NCBI RefSeq assembly: GCF_020700235.1
Contig: NZ_CP085301.1
Location: 3,410,001-3,474,000, forward strand
Reading direction: 5' to 3'
Source of the DNA: Haladaptatus pallidirubidus
Lineage (GTDB): Archaea; Halobacteriota; Halobacteria; Halobacteriales; Haladaptataceae
DNA: 64,000 nucleotides
Shown: one piece after another, positions 16,099 to 24,842 of the stretch
How the letters are laid out: every line of letters starts with the position of its first letter
Numbering within the stretch: the stretch's first letter is position 1
Program-made: the position numbers and the translations under genes
Notes under the pieces: generated by a model
Seen by the model: only the letters and a program-made list of their open reading frames with translations
Told to the model about the DNA's origin: nothing
Database searches by the model: none

Positions 16099-16759
16099 GG
16101 ACGTCGGCGACGATTCTCTCCGCTTTTGCTCGTGCGGTGATTCCAACGAAATCACCGCACGAGTCGCGCTCACTTTGTTCGTGCTCGATGGCGTCCCACA
16201 CCGATTCGGATTCGACGACCGCGCGAATCGCATTCCGGCGAACGTTCGCCGGAACGCCTTCGTTTTTCAACTCCTGCCGAACCTCCGCGGTCAGTTCGGC
16301 CATCGCGTCCGCGCGGGAAAGCAGCGGTTCGATTCGCTGGCGAAGATATTTGCTCAAAGCGGGGCTTCGTCCGCCGGTTCCGACCGCCGCAACAACCTCC
16401 CCGTCTCGCACCGTTGCCGGAACGACGACGCTCCCGACCCCGCGATTTCCGTGTCTATCGGCGCGATTAACGAGGATATTCCGTTTCTCGGCCTCTTTCT
16501 CGATGGTCTCGTTGAGCGCGCCGTCGTCGGTCGCGGCGACGACGAGCGCGGGGGACGCTCGGTCGAACCATCCCGGAAGGTCGTCCGGCGAAAGATGCGC
16601 TTTAATCTGTGCGGCGACGCGAAGTTCGTCCACGAACGCCGCGCCCACGACGATGACGTCCGCCTCTTGCGCGAAAAACCGGGCTTTCCGACATCCGACG
16701 CGGCCCCCGCCGAAGACGAGGACAGTTTCGTCCGCGAAGTCGTGAAACAGGGGGAGCAT
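16085..16759 (-). CDS. Precorrin-2 dehydrogenase (siroheme synthase, CysG N-terminal/Met8 type)
   Basis: A protein of 224 residues. The NAD-binding motif is VLVFGGGRVGCRKARFF at about 13-29. The middle carries VVAATDDGALN and ILVNRADR, then the helical SPALSKYLRQRIEP segment typical of this family. It oxidises precorrin-2 to sirohydrochlorin with NAD+; some relatives also insert iron. It is convergent with the ferredoxin gene (14-base overlap). With the methyltransferase and chelatase it completes the route from uroporphyrinogen III to siroheme. Confidence 0.92.
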   Translation of the reverse strand: MLPLFHDFADETVLVFGGGRVGCRKARFFAQEADVIVVGAAFVDELRVAAQIKAHLSPDDLPGWFDRASPALVVAATDDGALNETIEKEAEKRNILVNRADRHGNRGVGSVVVPATVRDGEVVAAVGTGGRSPALSKYLRQRIEPLLSRADAMAELTAEVRQELKNEGVPANVRRNAIRAVVESESVWDAIEHEQSERDSCGDFVGITARAKAERIVADVLNRD

Positions 16760-16817
16760 TCGACTCGGAAATCGCAGGCGAGCGGTTTGAATTTCGCGGT
16801 TCCAGTGGGAGACGGGA

Positions 16818-17660
16818 TTACAATCCCAGAATTTCGCGCGCCTGCGACGGGGATGCGACCTCGCGTTCGAGTTCGCTCGAGAGGCGCACGACTCGCCGGA
16901 CCAGTTGTGCGTTGCTTTCCGCGCGTTCGCCCCGTCGATAGTAGACGTTGTCTTCCAACCCGACTCGGACGTGGCCGCCGAACACGATTCCCATCGCGGA
17001 AAACGGAAGTTGGTGCCTGCCGAACCCGAGCGTGTTAAACAGCGTGCCGCCGGGCAAATCCTCGATCGCGTTCAGGAAATTCCGGGGGGTCGGACGCGTG
17101 AGCGTCCCCGGCCCGAAGATGAGCGTGGTGTACACCGGGTCGGAGAGGTCGCGACGCTCCAGTAGTCCGAACGCCTCGTTTCGGTGGCCGTCGTTGAATA
17201 CCTCTAGTTCCGGTTTGATTTCCAAATCCGCCATCTCATCGTAGAGGCTATCGACCAACGCTCGCGTGTTCTCGCTCGTGAGGTGATCGTACCGGTTCAG
17301 CGGTCCCATGTCCAACGAGGCCATCTCCGGCGGCGGGTCGGTTCGCAGGGGCGAGTGTCTGTCTTCGTCCGGTGCTGCCGTTCCGCCCGTCGAGTGCTGG
17401 ATGACGATGTCGTCGGTGTGTTCCCTGACCGCGTCGTCTATCGCCTGAAATCGGTCGGTCGAAAAGGACCGTTCGCCGTTCGGTTTCCGAGCGTGGAGAT
17501 GCACGACCGCGGCACCCGCCTCCTCCACAGCACCGGCGGCGCGCCCGATTTCTTCTGGTGTCTCCGGAACGTTCGGGTTTGCTTCCTTGCCGTGGACGCC
17601 GCCCGTTATCGCCGCCGTGACGATGAGTGGGTCGCCCTCGAGATAGTTCCCGTAGCTCAT
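16818..17660 (-). CDS. Beta-keto acid cleavage enzyme (BKACE, DUF849 family)
   Basis: A protein of 280 residues opening with LIVTAAITGGVHGKEANPN and a metal-binding VVHLHAR motif (HxH) at about 48-54, both family signatures. Later stretches NTLGFGRHQLP and VRVGLEDNVYYRRGERAES are also characteristic. Members condense a beta-keto acid with acetyl-CoA to give acetoacetate and a new acyl-CoA; the specific substrate cannot be told. Its start overlaps the stop of a small cysteine-containing gene by four bases, so the two are coupled. A link with siroheme metabolism is not obvious. Confidence 0.9.
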   Translation of the reverse strand: MSYGNYLEGDPLIVTAAITGGVHGKEANPNVPETPEEIGRAAGAVEEAGAAVVHLHARKPNGERSFSTDRFQAIDDAVREHTDDIVIQHSTGGTAAPDEDRHSPLRTDPPPEMASLDMGPLNRYDHLTSENTRALVDSLYDEMADLEIKPELEVFNDGHRNEAFGLLERRDLSDPVYTTLIFGPGTLTRPTPRNFLNAIEDLPGGTLFNTLGFGRHQLPFSAMGIVFGGHVRVGLEDNVYYRRGERAESNAQLVRRVVRLSSELEREVASPSQAREILGL

Positions 17661-17875
17661 TCGTTTTCCTCCGCGGCGTGCTCCGCTTCCTCGACGTGCC
17701 CGCGGTAGATTTCGCAGTGACGTTCGTGATGCAGTTCGTACCGGTCGTTGCAGATGTCCGCCCGCATCGGTTGGACGAACTCCTCGATGACGGTACAGAA
17801 GGCGCGCGGTTCGTCGAACCGCATCCTATCGGGGTTGTCGGTACCGTCGAAGTATTCGAGATACGGACAGGCCAT
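17657..17875 (-). CDS. Small cysteine-rich haloarchaeal protein (MACPYLEY type)
   Basis: A protein of 72 residues from the ATG at 17875. A start nine codons further upstream is possible, but MACPYLEYFDG looks like the conserved beginning. Four cysteines (ACPY, AFCTV, DICND, RHCEI) and several histidines suggest a metal site. It overlaps the BKACE start by four bases. I recall similar haloarchaeal proteins but no known function. Confidence 0.68.
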   Translation of the reverse strand: MACPYLEYFDGTDNPDRMRFDEPRAFCTVIEEFVQPMRADICNDRYELHHERHCEIYRGHVEEAEHAAEENE

Positions 17876-18120
17876 ATCTTGGTGGATGATAACTGAACAC
17901 ATAATCGTTCGCTACCACGGTCGTCAGGCGGGAACTCGCGAGTCATTAGATGGCTGTCAGACGGTGGTTTCCCGGCGAGTAGTCGATACGCTGGAATGTA
18001 AGCGAGCTACTGTTCCCGTAGAAATGCATAAATTAACACACTAGTCCAATTTTTGAGACAGTATTTGCGATGTCATAATATGTTAACGGACATAACAGTA
18101 CGATTTAAACGTATTATTTA

Positions 18121-18705
18121 TTGATTGAATGTTATAGTCGAATTGCACATTCAACAACACGACGGAAGGTTTTGGGTACGATTGCAGCGCTAACTGCGGT
18201 CGGTGTGGGTTCCACGCAAGTGTTCGGCGAGGAATCCGTTCCGATCGAAATCGCGAAGGTCGAACCCGAAGCGGAGTTTGTCACCTTCGAAAACACGGAA
18301 ATGGAGGATGTGGACGTATCGGGCTACGTCGTCGAGTTCGAATACGACAACGACGGAACCGACCAGCGTCGCACCCTGCCGGAGGGCACGGTCATCGGCG
18401 GCGGTCAGTCGCTCATCGTCGCGACCGGTGCGAAGGAGGTTCCCGAAGCGGATGTGAAATTGGATTACGACGGCGACGTGTTGAATAACGACGATACCGA
18501 CGTTGTCGCTTAGCTTTCGCCGGAAGGGTCGGTTGTCGCCCGCAGTGACGACTCGTCCGAAGACGAAGAAGACGGTGACGAAAACGAAACCGGCGGCGAG
18601 GACGAAACGACCCCGCCGACCGAAGGGGAACCGGACGATTCGGATGACGATTCCGACGAGTCGAGCGACGGTTCGTCCGAGGAGGAGTCGGAAGAGGACT
18701 GCTAA
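18121..18705 (+). pseudogene. Tat-exported lamin-tail-like (LTD) protein gene interrupted by an in-frame TAG
   Basis: The frame starts at TTG 18121 (no in-frame ATG is available) and shows a Tat-like TTRRKVLGT signal at about residues 12-20. A lamin-tail-like beta domain follows (FVTFENTEMEDVDVSGYVVE, then LPEGTVIGGGQSLIV). At 18511-18513 a TAG interrupts the predicted last strand DVVA-stop-LSPEGSVV. The same frame then continues for 63 more residues of acidic Ser/Asp/Glu-rich tail to a TAA at 18703. A one-base change from a leucine codon (TTG) would explain it. The weak start and the stop together favour a decaying gene over recoding, but an assembly error is also possible. Confidence 0.7.
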
Positions 18706-18850
18706 CTCGCGGCGACTCGGTAGTTGTTTCTTGTCGGTGACAGCCCCGAAACGGCTGTGCACCGCTTTTTGCGAACGGCGTTCGAATCCGACAGAGACGG
18801 CTTCGCGGACGAGAGCTCACGGGAACGTCGGTAACCCCTGTCCGGAGTAT

Positions 18851-20020
18851 CTAGGGCGTGAACACCGCCCGAACGCAGTCGTCCTCTTTCTCCTTGAACA
18901 TCTCGTAACCACGCGGTGACTCCTCCAGCGAAAATTCGTGCGTCGCCAGATACGAAGGATCCATTTCCCCCTCCGCTACGTGTTCCAGTAACTGCGGGAC
19001 GTACCGTTGTCCGTGCTGTTGAGCGGTGCGCACGGTCAGCCCCTTGTTCATTACGATGCCGAGCGGAAACTTGTCCATCACGCCGTAGACGCCGAGAATC
19101 GATAACGTGCCGCCCTTCCGGCACGCTCGGATGGCTTGTCGAAGCGCCGCGCCGCGGTCGGTGTGGAGCTTCATCGACTGTTTCACGCGATCGTAGGCGT
19201 GAGTGAGTCCGGTACCGTGCGCTTCCATTCCGACGGCGTCGATACACGCGTCGGGGCCGCGGCCGCCGGTCTTCGCCTTCAGCACTTCCACGACGCTCTC
19301 GACCTCGGTGTAATCGATGGTCTCCGACCCCGCTTCCCGCTCGGCCATTTTCAATCGCTCCGGGAAGCGGTCGATACCGATGACGCGCTCGGCACCCATG
19401 AGAAAGGCGCTCTGCTGTGCCATCAGTCCGACGCCGCCGCATCCCCAGACGGCGACGGTGTCGCCCGGTTCGATGTCGCAGAAGTCGGCACCCATGTAGC
19501 CGGTCGGCCACGCGTCGGACGCGAACAGGGCCTGCTCGTCGCTGAGCTCGTCCGGAACGGCGAAACAGTCGCTGTCCGCGTAGGGAACCCGAACGTACTC
19601 AGCGTGTGCGCCCGCATAACCGCCGAAGGCGTGAGTGTAGCCGTAGATTCCTGCGGTCGGATAGCCGAGCACCGGCTCTTGTAGTTCCGCGTTCGGATTC
19701 GAATTATCGCAGAGCGACCACTGGTCGGTTTGGCAGTAGTGACAGCTCCCGCACCCGACGAACGAGGGGACGACCACCCGGTCGCCCACTTCGACGGAGT
19801 CCACCTTCCGACCGACTGCGGCCACTTCGCCCATGAACTCGTGCCCGATGACGTCCCCCTCGCGCATCGTTGGGAGGTAGCCGTCGATGAAGTGCAGGTC
19901 GGAACCGCACGTCGTGGACATCGTGACCCGCAGAACGACATCCCTCGGATTGACGATTTCCGGGTCGGGAACCGTCTCCACGCGCAGGTCGTTGACGCCC
20001 TCCCAGCAGAGTGCCCTCAT
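18851..20020 (-). CDS. Zinc-dependent alcohol dehydrogenase (formaldehyde dehydrogenase-like)
   Basis: A medium-chain dehydrogenase of 389 residues. The catalytic zinc site is seen in TTCGSDLHFIDG near 38 and GHEFMGEV near 60. The structural zinc cysteines are in GCGSCHYCQTDQWSLCD near 90. The NAD-binding motif VWGCGGVGLMA is near 190. The pattern is close to glutathione-independent formaldehyde dehydrogenase relatives. The downstream stop abuts nothing; upstream it overlaps the SRPBCC gene by four bases, so the two are coupled. The substrate is unknown. Confidence 0.92.
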   Translation of the reverse strand: MRALCWEGVNDLRVETVPDPEIVNPRDVVLRVTMSTTCGSDLHFIDGYLPTMREGDVIGHEFMGEVAAVGRKVDSVEVGDRVVVPSFVGCGSCHYCQTDQWSLCDNSNPNAELQEPVLGYPTAGIYGYTHAFGGYAGAHAEYVRVPYADSDCFAVPDELSDEQALFASDAWPTGYMGADFCDIEPGDTVAVWGCGGVGLMAQQSAFLMGAERVIGIDRFPERLKMAEREAGSETIDYTEVESVVEVLKAKTGGRGPDACIDAVGMEAHGTGLTHAYDRVKQSMKLHTDRGAALRQAIRACRKGGTLSILGVYGVMDKFPLGIVMNKGLTVRTAQQHGQRYVPQLLEHVAEGEMDPSYLATHEFSLEESPRGYEMFKEKEDDCVRAVFTP

Positions 20021-20781
20021 ACCAAATCCCCCGTTCCGCGGGCGGACGGATTACCTTCAAGCGTCGGAATTTCGCCCGTCTCGGCGAGGCTCTTGAACCG
20101 TCGGAGCGATTTCATCGCGAGCGCGTTCGGGACGACGCGCAGATACCGTACTGCCGCGTCACCGAGCGCGCCACCCGGCGGGTCAAAACGGACGGAAAGC
20201 GTTACCACCGTCCCTCGGTCGCCCGGCGCTTCGTGGAACCGCACTGATCCCTCGTTTTGAATATCGGCCCCCTCGACCGACTCCCAGCGTAGAAACTCTC
20301 CTTCCCGTTCTTCCACGATTTCGGCGTCCCACGATACGAGCGCTCCGACCGGACTCCGAACCTCCCAGTGCTGACGCTCGGGGCCGGATGAGCTCACATC
20401 GGCGAAGTGGGCCATGACGCGGGCGAGCGTCTCCGGCTCGCGCCAGAACCCGTATAGTTCCTCGGCGGGTTTTCCGACGGTAATGGATCGCTCTACTGCC
20501 GTCAACTCGACGGGAATTTCGGCACCTCCGTAATTTTCGCCCGCGCCGACCAGCTCGCGCATCCGTCCGAATCCGTTCCGCCCGTCGAGAGCGCGATACA
20601 GTAACCATCCGCCGCCAAGCGTCGCAACCGCCCCACCGACAGACCGTCGTTTGAGTCCGACCACTACGAGCGTTCCGCCGAGTATTGTTGACGCCAATCG
20701 CTTCTCGACACTGGCCTCACCGCTTCTCCGGTCTGGTACTGTTCCGCCTTCACTTCCCAGAAGCGTGGATTTAATTGACAT
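20017..20781 (-). CDS. SRPBCC (polyketide cyclase/dehydrase-like) protein with membrane helices
   Basis: A protein of 254 residues. Hydrophobic segments at about 30-65 precede a START/Bet v1-like domain (about 90-225) with landmarks ITVGKPAEELYGFWREPETL and VSWDAEIVEEREGEFLRWES. Such proteins bind hydrophobic ligands or act as cyclases or coenzyme Q-binding factors. It is coupled by a four-base overlap to the dehydrogenase gene, and an SDR gene is divergent about 190 bases away. I recall SRPBCC, zinc dehydrogenase and SDR genes being found together in halophiles. The function is unproven. Confidence 0.82.
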   Translation of the reverse strand: MSIKSTLLGSEGGTVPDRRSGEASVEKRLASTILGGTLVVVGLKRRSVGGAVATLGGGWLLYRALDGRNGFGRMRELVGAGENYGGAEIPVELTAVERSITVGKPAEELYGFWREPETLARVMAHFADVSSSGPERQHWEVRSPVGALVSWDAEIVEEREGEFLRWESVEGADIQNEGSVRFHEAPGDRGTVVTLSVRFDPPGGALGDAAVRYLRVVPNALAMKSLRRFKSLAETGEIPTLEGNPSARGTGDLV

Positions 20782-20973
20782 TTACTCCCCCATTGGAGGG
20801 CAACCGACAAGGCAATGTATTTTGTGCCCGGCGGACGATTCGATCGGCCCACATTCCAGCAGCGTTATCCGACTGCCTCGCCGCCGCAAAGCCTGCCACT
20901 GTCTTTAGGGACGTTGGTGCGGTATTCGTGTTACGTGATTTCCGGCGCGATACCGGGTACGAGATGACTTGTC

Positions 20974-21996
20974 ATGAATATGAACTTAAAACCGCTTGCA
21001 GAGCAAGTAATCGTGATAACCGGTGCCTCGTCAGGAATCGGGTTAACGACCGCACGGAGGGCCGCTGACGGAGGGGCGCGGCTGGTCGTTGCTGCTCGAA
21101 GCGAGGATGCGTTGGAGGAATTGACAGAGGAAATCACCGAAAACGGCGGCGAAGCGGTGTTCGTCGTCGCCGACGTGAGCAACCGAGACGACGTCAGAAA
21201 AATAGCGGATGTGGCAACGGACAGCTACGGTGGGTTCGACACGTGGGTCAACTGTGCGGGCACCTTCCTCTACGGAGCGCTGGAGGAGACGCCGGTCGAA
21301 GACATGCGTGAGCAGTTCGAAACGAACGTCTGGGGGCTGCTGTACGGATCGCTCGAAGCCGCAGACCACCTGAAGGAGCGCGGTGGTGCGATAATCAACG
21401 TCGGGAGCGTCGCGTCCGACCGCGCCATCCCTCTGCAGGGAAGCTACTCGGCCTCCAAGCACGCCGTCAAAGGGTTCACGGATTCCCTGCGTATGGAGTT
21501 AGAGGAAGACGACGCACCCGTCTCGGTGACGCTCGTCAAACCCGCGGCTATCGACACGCCGTATCCACGGCACGCGAAAAATTACATGGACGAAGACGCG
21601 ACGCTTCCGCCTCCCGTCTACGCCCCAGAGACGGTTGCACGCGCAATCCTGAACGCCGCGGAACACCCGGAGCGCGACGTGTTCGTCGGCGGCGGTGCGA
21701 AGGGCATGTCGATGCTCGGCCACTACGCGCCGAGCATCACGGATACGATTATGGAGAAGCTGTTTTTCAAGTTACAGCGCCGAAACGGGCAGCCACAACC
21801 CCGCGAGCAAAACATCGTCGACGAACCGGTCGGAAGCCTCGAAGGGCGAGGGGACAACGAGAGGCGCGTTTCCGAGTCCAGTCTCTACACCGAACTCGCC
21901 CAGCGCCGGTCGCTGTCCGGCGCGAAGGTCGGCGGTGCTGCAGTCGTTGTGACCGTACTGTACGTACTCTTCAGGATGGTGCGTTCGAAAGGATGA
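20974..21996 (+). CDS. Short-chain dehydrogenase/reductase with a C-terminal membrane anchor
   Basis: A protein of 340 residues, about 90 longer than a minimal SDR. The cofactor motif TGASSGIG is at about 16-23, NCAG near 90, and the catalytic YSASK near 158-162. An additional C-terminal region of about 90 residues ends in a single predicted helix (about 317-335, VGGAAVVVTVLYVLF). Membrane anchoring suggests a hydrophobic substrate. It is divergent from the SRPBCC and dehydrogenase pair. Confidence 0.92.
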   Translation: MNMNLKPLAEQVIVITGASSGIGLTTARRAADGGARLVVAARSEDALEELTEEITENGGEAVFVVADVSNRDDVRKIADVATDSYGGFDTWVNCAGTFLYGALEETPVEDMREQFETNVWGLLYGSLEAADHLKERGGAIINVGSVASDRAIPLQGSYSASKHAVKGFTDSLRMELEEDDAPVSVTLVKPAAIDTPYPRHAKNYMDEDATLPPPVYAPETVARAILNAAEHPERDVFVGGGAKGMSMLGHYAPSITDTIMEKLFFKLQRRNGQPQPREQNIVDEPVGSLEGRGDNERRVSESSLYTELAQRRSLSGAKVGGAAVVVTVLYVLFRMVRSKG

Positions 21997-22027
21997 GACA
22001 CACAACCAATCGCCCAAACCCACGACG

Positions 22028-22660
22028 ATGCTGATACTCGGCGATGCGCACGCCGCCGACCCGAACCGCCGAACAGCCCTCCTGAGCGCGTACGATGCCG
22101 CGAATGCCGAAGTTGCGTGTCAGCTCGGCGACCTAGAGTGGTACGACCTCCCGGTCGAAACGTGGTTCGTCGCCGGAAACAACGAAGATTTCGACGTTAT
22201 CGACGCCATTCGACACGACGCGGAACGCTCCGACGTGATCAACGCGCACCTGTTGGCCAGTACGTCGGTCGAACTGGAGGGGCTTCGCGTCGCGGGACTG
22301 TCCGGAAATCACGCGCCGACGCAGTACGACCTGCCACGAAGCGAACTCGAAGGCGACCGCCGACGTCACTTCACGCGCACCGATGTCGAACGACTCGCCG
22401 GTATCGAGGGCGTGGACGTGCTGTTGACGCACGAAGCGCCGACGGGTCTGCTGTCCTACGGCTACGACCCCGGCTGTGAGCATATCAACGAGTTGCTCGA
22501 CGCGACCGACCCTGACCTCTGTCTCGTCGGGCACCACCACCGCCATCGAGAAGCCGAAATCCGCGGCTGTCGCGTCGTGAGTCTCGCACCGGTCTGGGAA
22601 CGTTACTACACCCTCGACCCGACCGCCCTGACGCTCGAATCGTACGAAACGCCCGACTGA
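22028..22660 (+). CDS. Calcineurin-like metallophosphoesterase
   Basis: A protein of 210 residues with the family motifs in order: GDAHA (D-x-H, residues 5-9), QLGDLEW (GD, about 37), VAGNNEDF (GN-x-E, about 54), LTHEAPTG (H, about 138) and GHHHRH (GHxH, about 174). Two metal ions are expected. The fold is complete, but substrate (nucleotide, phosphodiester or protein) cannot be told. It follows the SDR gene by 31 bases on the same strand. Confidence 0.88.
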   Translation: MLILGDAHAADPNRRTALLSAYDAANAEVACQLGDLEWYDLPVETWFVAGNNEDFDVIDAIRHDAERSDVINAHLLASTSVELEGLRVAGLSGNHAPTQYDLPRSELEGDRRRHFTRTDVERLAGIEGVDVLLTHEAPTGLLSYGYDPGCEHINELLDATDPDLCLVGHHHRHREAEIRGCRVVSLAPVWERYYTLDPTALTLESYETPD

Positions 22661-22698
22661 TGGGCGACATACTTTCCCGATTTATCGGCGGGTTCGAC

Positions 22699-22983
22699 TC
22701 ACGCCAAATCGCGCTGTCGATACGCGTCCAACTCATCTCGCGCATCCCGCAACACTGTCTTCGTCTCGTCGTCGGTTTCGTCTATCAATCCTCGAAGTTT
22801 CTCTTCGATATGTTTGAACCGCTCCGCTTCGTCGGCGGGTTCCCCCGTACCTTCGGTCTTTCCACCCTCTGTGAGTTCCTCCAAACCTTCGTCGAGCGAG
22901 AGCAAGTTCTGTTGAACCTCACCGTCGGCGCGATCGCTGGCTCGTCGGATTTTCTCCCGAGCGCGTCGGAGATGCGCATCCAT
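22699..22983 (-). CDS. Small charged helical protein (DUF7553-like)
   Basis: A protein of 94 residues, nearly all helical and highly charged, with heptad-like Leu spacing (LLSLDEGLEELTEGG and HIEEKLRGLIDE) that suggests a coiled coil. There are no cysteines or catalytic motifs. It resembles a haloarchaeal family catalogued as DUF7553, named from memory. It is convergent with the phosphoesterase gene. Confidence 0.6.
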   Translation of the reverse strand: MDAHLRRAREKIRRASDRADGEVQQNLLSLDEGLEELTEGGKTEGTGEPADEAERFKHIEEKLRGLIDETDDETKTVLRDARDELDAYRQRDLA

Positions 22984-23071
22984 GCGCGGGAGTCAACTGG
23001 GATTTAGTTAGAAGTGATGGTTGGATTCGAATCCGACAAGGGATTTTTATTCGACCACCTCTCCACCGGTT

Positions 23072-23614
23072 CTACGCTCGCTCGAACACGGCCTTCAAAT
23101 CCCGCTCCATCTCCCCCTCCTTGCTGTCGTCGTAGAAGGTCGCCGCCGGATGGTACGTCGGTACGACATCGTACTCATCGAACTCGAACGTCTGCCCGTG
23201 AACGTCCGAGACGTTCTCGTCCGTGTCGAGTATTTCACGCGTGGCGAAACTTCCGAGTGGGACGATGACCGACGGACTCACGCGCTCGATTTCGGCTTCC
23301 ATCACTGGCCACCACGCATCGATTTCGGTTCGTCGGGGACTCCGATTCTCCGGCGGTCGAACTTTTACCAGATTGGTGATGTACAAGTCGTTTCGACTCG
23401 CGCCGATAGACTCCAGCGCGCTGTTCAGTCGCCCGCCAGCACGGCCGACGAACGGTTCGCCCTGTGCGACTTCTTGTTTTCCGGGAGCCTCGCCGACCAA
23501 CATCACATCGGCGTCGAACGGGCCGACCGACGGGACGAAGCGCGATCTGTCGAACTGTTCGGTTGGAACTGTCGCGAGCGCGTCCTCGAACTCGGTTTCG
23601 AACGTCGAACTCAT
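23072..23614 (-). CDS. Uracil-DNA glycosylase, family 4-like but without iron-sulfur cysteines
   Basis: A protein of 180 residues. The active-site motif GEAPGKQE is at about 41-48, followed by GEPFVGRAGGRLN, and the second motif YHPAA is near 155. These match family 4 uracil-DNA glycosylases. Those enzymes normally carry four cysteines for a 4Fe-4S cluster; this protein has no cysteine at all. At the usual third site it reads NLVKVRPPENR where the family reads KCRPP. Uracil excision is likely, but cluster-independent folding is implied. Confidence 0.85.
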   Translation of the reverse strand: MSSTFETEFEDALATVPTEQFDRSRFVPSVGPFDADVMLVGEAPGKQEVAQGEPFVGRAGGRLNSALESIGASRNDLYITNLVKVRPPENRSPRRTEIDAWWPVMEAEIERVSPSVIVPLGSFATREILDTDENVSDVHGQTFEFDEYDVVPTYHPAATFYDDSKEGEMERDLKAVFERA

Positions 23615-23815
23615 GGCGCGACAGTGGTTCGCCCTCCGCCGACGAAAAGAGAGCGGCCAAACGCCATCGGAGCGCAGGCTCCAACTCGGAGCAACGCGGC
23701 AGGCATCCAGCTAGTCTTCCGCCGCGGGCCGGGATTCTCGCCCCTGTTTTAGGCAGCCTGCAAATGTAGCCTCGCCGCTCATTGACTCTGCGAACAAAAG
23801 AACAGACGAGATACC

Positions 23816-24307
23816 ATGACAACTGACTCGATCGAACAACTCCTCGTCAACGGCCTTCAAGAACTGTACTACACCGAGCAACAACTCGTCGACGCACTGG
23901 AAACGCTCGCCGAGCAGACGAACAACGAAGACGCCAGTCAGGCGTTCTCTGAACACCGCGACGAGACGCAAGAGCACGTCAACCGACTGGAGCAGGTGTT
24001 CGAACAAATCGGTGAGTCGGTCCAGACCAAAGACGAGCAGGTCGTGGACGCGCTCATCGACGAACACGAGCAGTTCGCACAAGAAAACGACGGCGACGTG
24101 CTCGATCGCTACAACATCGAAGTCGGGCAGAAAACCGAACACTACGAAATCGCCGCCTACGGCAACCTCACGTCGTTAGCCGGCAAACTCGGCTACGACG
24201 AGGCCGCCAATCTCCTGGAGGAAACCCTCCGCGAGGAGGAGTCCGCACTCGACGAACTATCGCAGGTCGGTGAACGGTTCGACGAGCAGCAGATTGCCAG
24301 CGACTAA
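23816..24307 (+). CDS. Ferritin-like DUF892 (YciE/YciF) protein
   Basis: A four-helix protein of 163 residues with the family opening LLVNGLQELYYTEQQLVDAL. Regularly spaced Glu and His residues (EHRDETQEHVNRLEQ near 42-56, and KTEHYEIAAYGNL near 105-117) are the expected di-metal ligands. DUF892 proteins have a ferritin-like fold and are associated with stress. The family call is strong; iron storage or ferroxidase activity is an inference. Confidence 0.9.
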   Translation: MTTDSIEQLLVNGLQELYYTEQQLVDALETLAEQTNNEDASQAFSEHRDETQEHVNRLEQVFEQIGESVQTKDEQVVDALIDEHEQFAQENDGDVLDRYNIEVGQKTEHYEIAAYGNLTSLAGKLGYDEAANLLEETLREEESALDELSQVGERFDEQQIASD

Positions 24308-24397
24308 GCGAACCGCCCGTCGGTCGCTTAGTCGCGTCCGGTATTTTCGTATCGGTAGTGACGTCACCGACCGTCGCCACACCGAGTCAGGGTACGA

Positions 24398-24619
24398 TTA
24401 CTGAACACTCGTTTTCGGTTTAGCCGGGGGCGAATAGTAGTCGGGTGTCCCGCCCAGTTTTGTACCCGCAGTTTCGTATCTTCGTAGCAGAGCCGTTACG
24501 GTGCTGTGACCAAGCGTTCCGTCTTGGCATATGCGAACGCCGGCGACTAACGGAATTTTACGCGATTCCTTAGACGAAGCCGAACCAAAATCGTCGGCAT
24601 CAACCTCGTGGTAGTCCAC
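24398..24619 (-). CDS. Possible small protein beside tRNA-Arg
   Basis: A frame of 73 residues starting with GTG at 24619. Its main support is a TATA sequence (TTTATAA, 24643-24649) 24 bases upstream, exactly the leaderless spacing. The product has no clear motif and no family was recognised. Codon use is less GC-biased than in neighbouring genes, so it may be recent, decayed or spurious. Confidence 0.35.
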   Translation of the reverse strand: MDYHEVDADDFGSASSKESRKIPLVAGVRICQDGTLGHSTVTALLRRYETAGTKLGGTPDYYSPPAKPKTSVQ

Positions 24620-24642
24620 TTCCTATTGGCGACTGAACACTG

Positions 24643-24649
24643 TTATAAA
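24643..24649 (-). promoter_or_regulatory. TATA box on the minus strand before the 24619 frame
   Basis: TTTATAA read on the minus strand, 24 bases before the GTG at 24619. It could also serve an untranslated RNA. Confidence 0.4.
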
Positions 24650-24697
24650 CCTTCGTGCGGCATCTTCCGTTCCTCACCTTCGTTTGTCGCAGAAAGA

Positions 24698-24772
24698 TGG
24701 GCGCTACAGGATTTGAACCCGTGGCAGCTTGGTCCGAAGCCAAGCACTCTGTCCAGACTGAGCTAAGCGCCC
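24698..24772 (-). tRNA. tRNA-Arg (anticodon TCG)
   Basis: The minus strand reads GGGCGCTTAGCTCAG at the 5' end, with a seven-pair acceptor stem closing on AGCGCCC and discriminator A. The anticodon arm is CTTGG/CCAAG with loop CTTCGGA, giving anticodon TCG, which reads the arginine codon CGA. The T arm holds GGTTCAAATCC. The length is 75 bases and there is no intron. CCA is not encoded. Confidence 0.95.
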
Positions 24773-24798
24773 TGTACCCACATCTATTGTGTGGTACC

Positions 24799-24805
24799 TT
24801 TTAAG
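24799..24805 (-). promoter_or_regulatory. TATA-like box for tRNA-Arg
   Basis: CTTAAAA on the minus strand, about 27-33 bases upstream of the tRNA 5' end at 24772. Confidence 0.45.
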
Positions 24806-24842
24806 CGTCGTGGTTTCGAGTCGCGAAAATCACATCCAATCC

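Noticed and set aside
18511..18513. Pyrrolysine readthrough at the TAG
   Set aside because: Nothing in the window supports it and the gene also lacks a good start, so a pseudogene is simpler. Kept only as a check.
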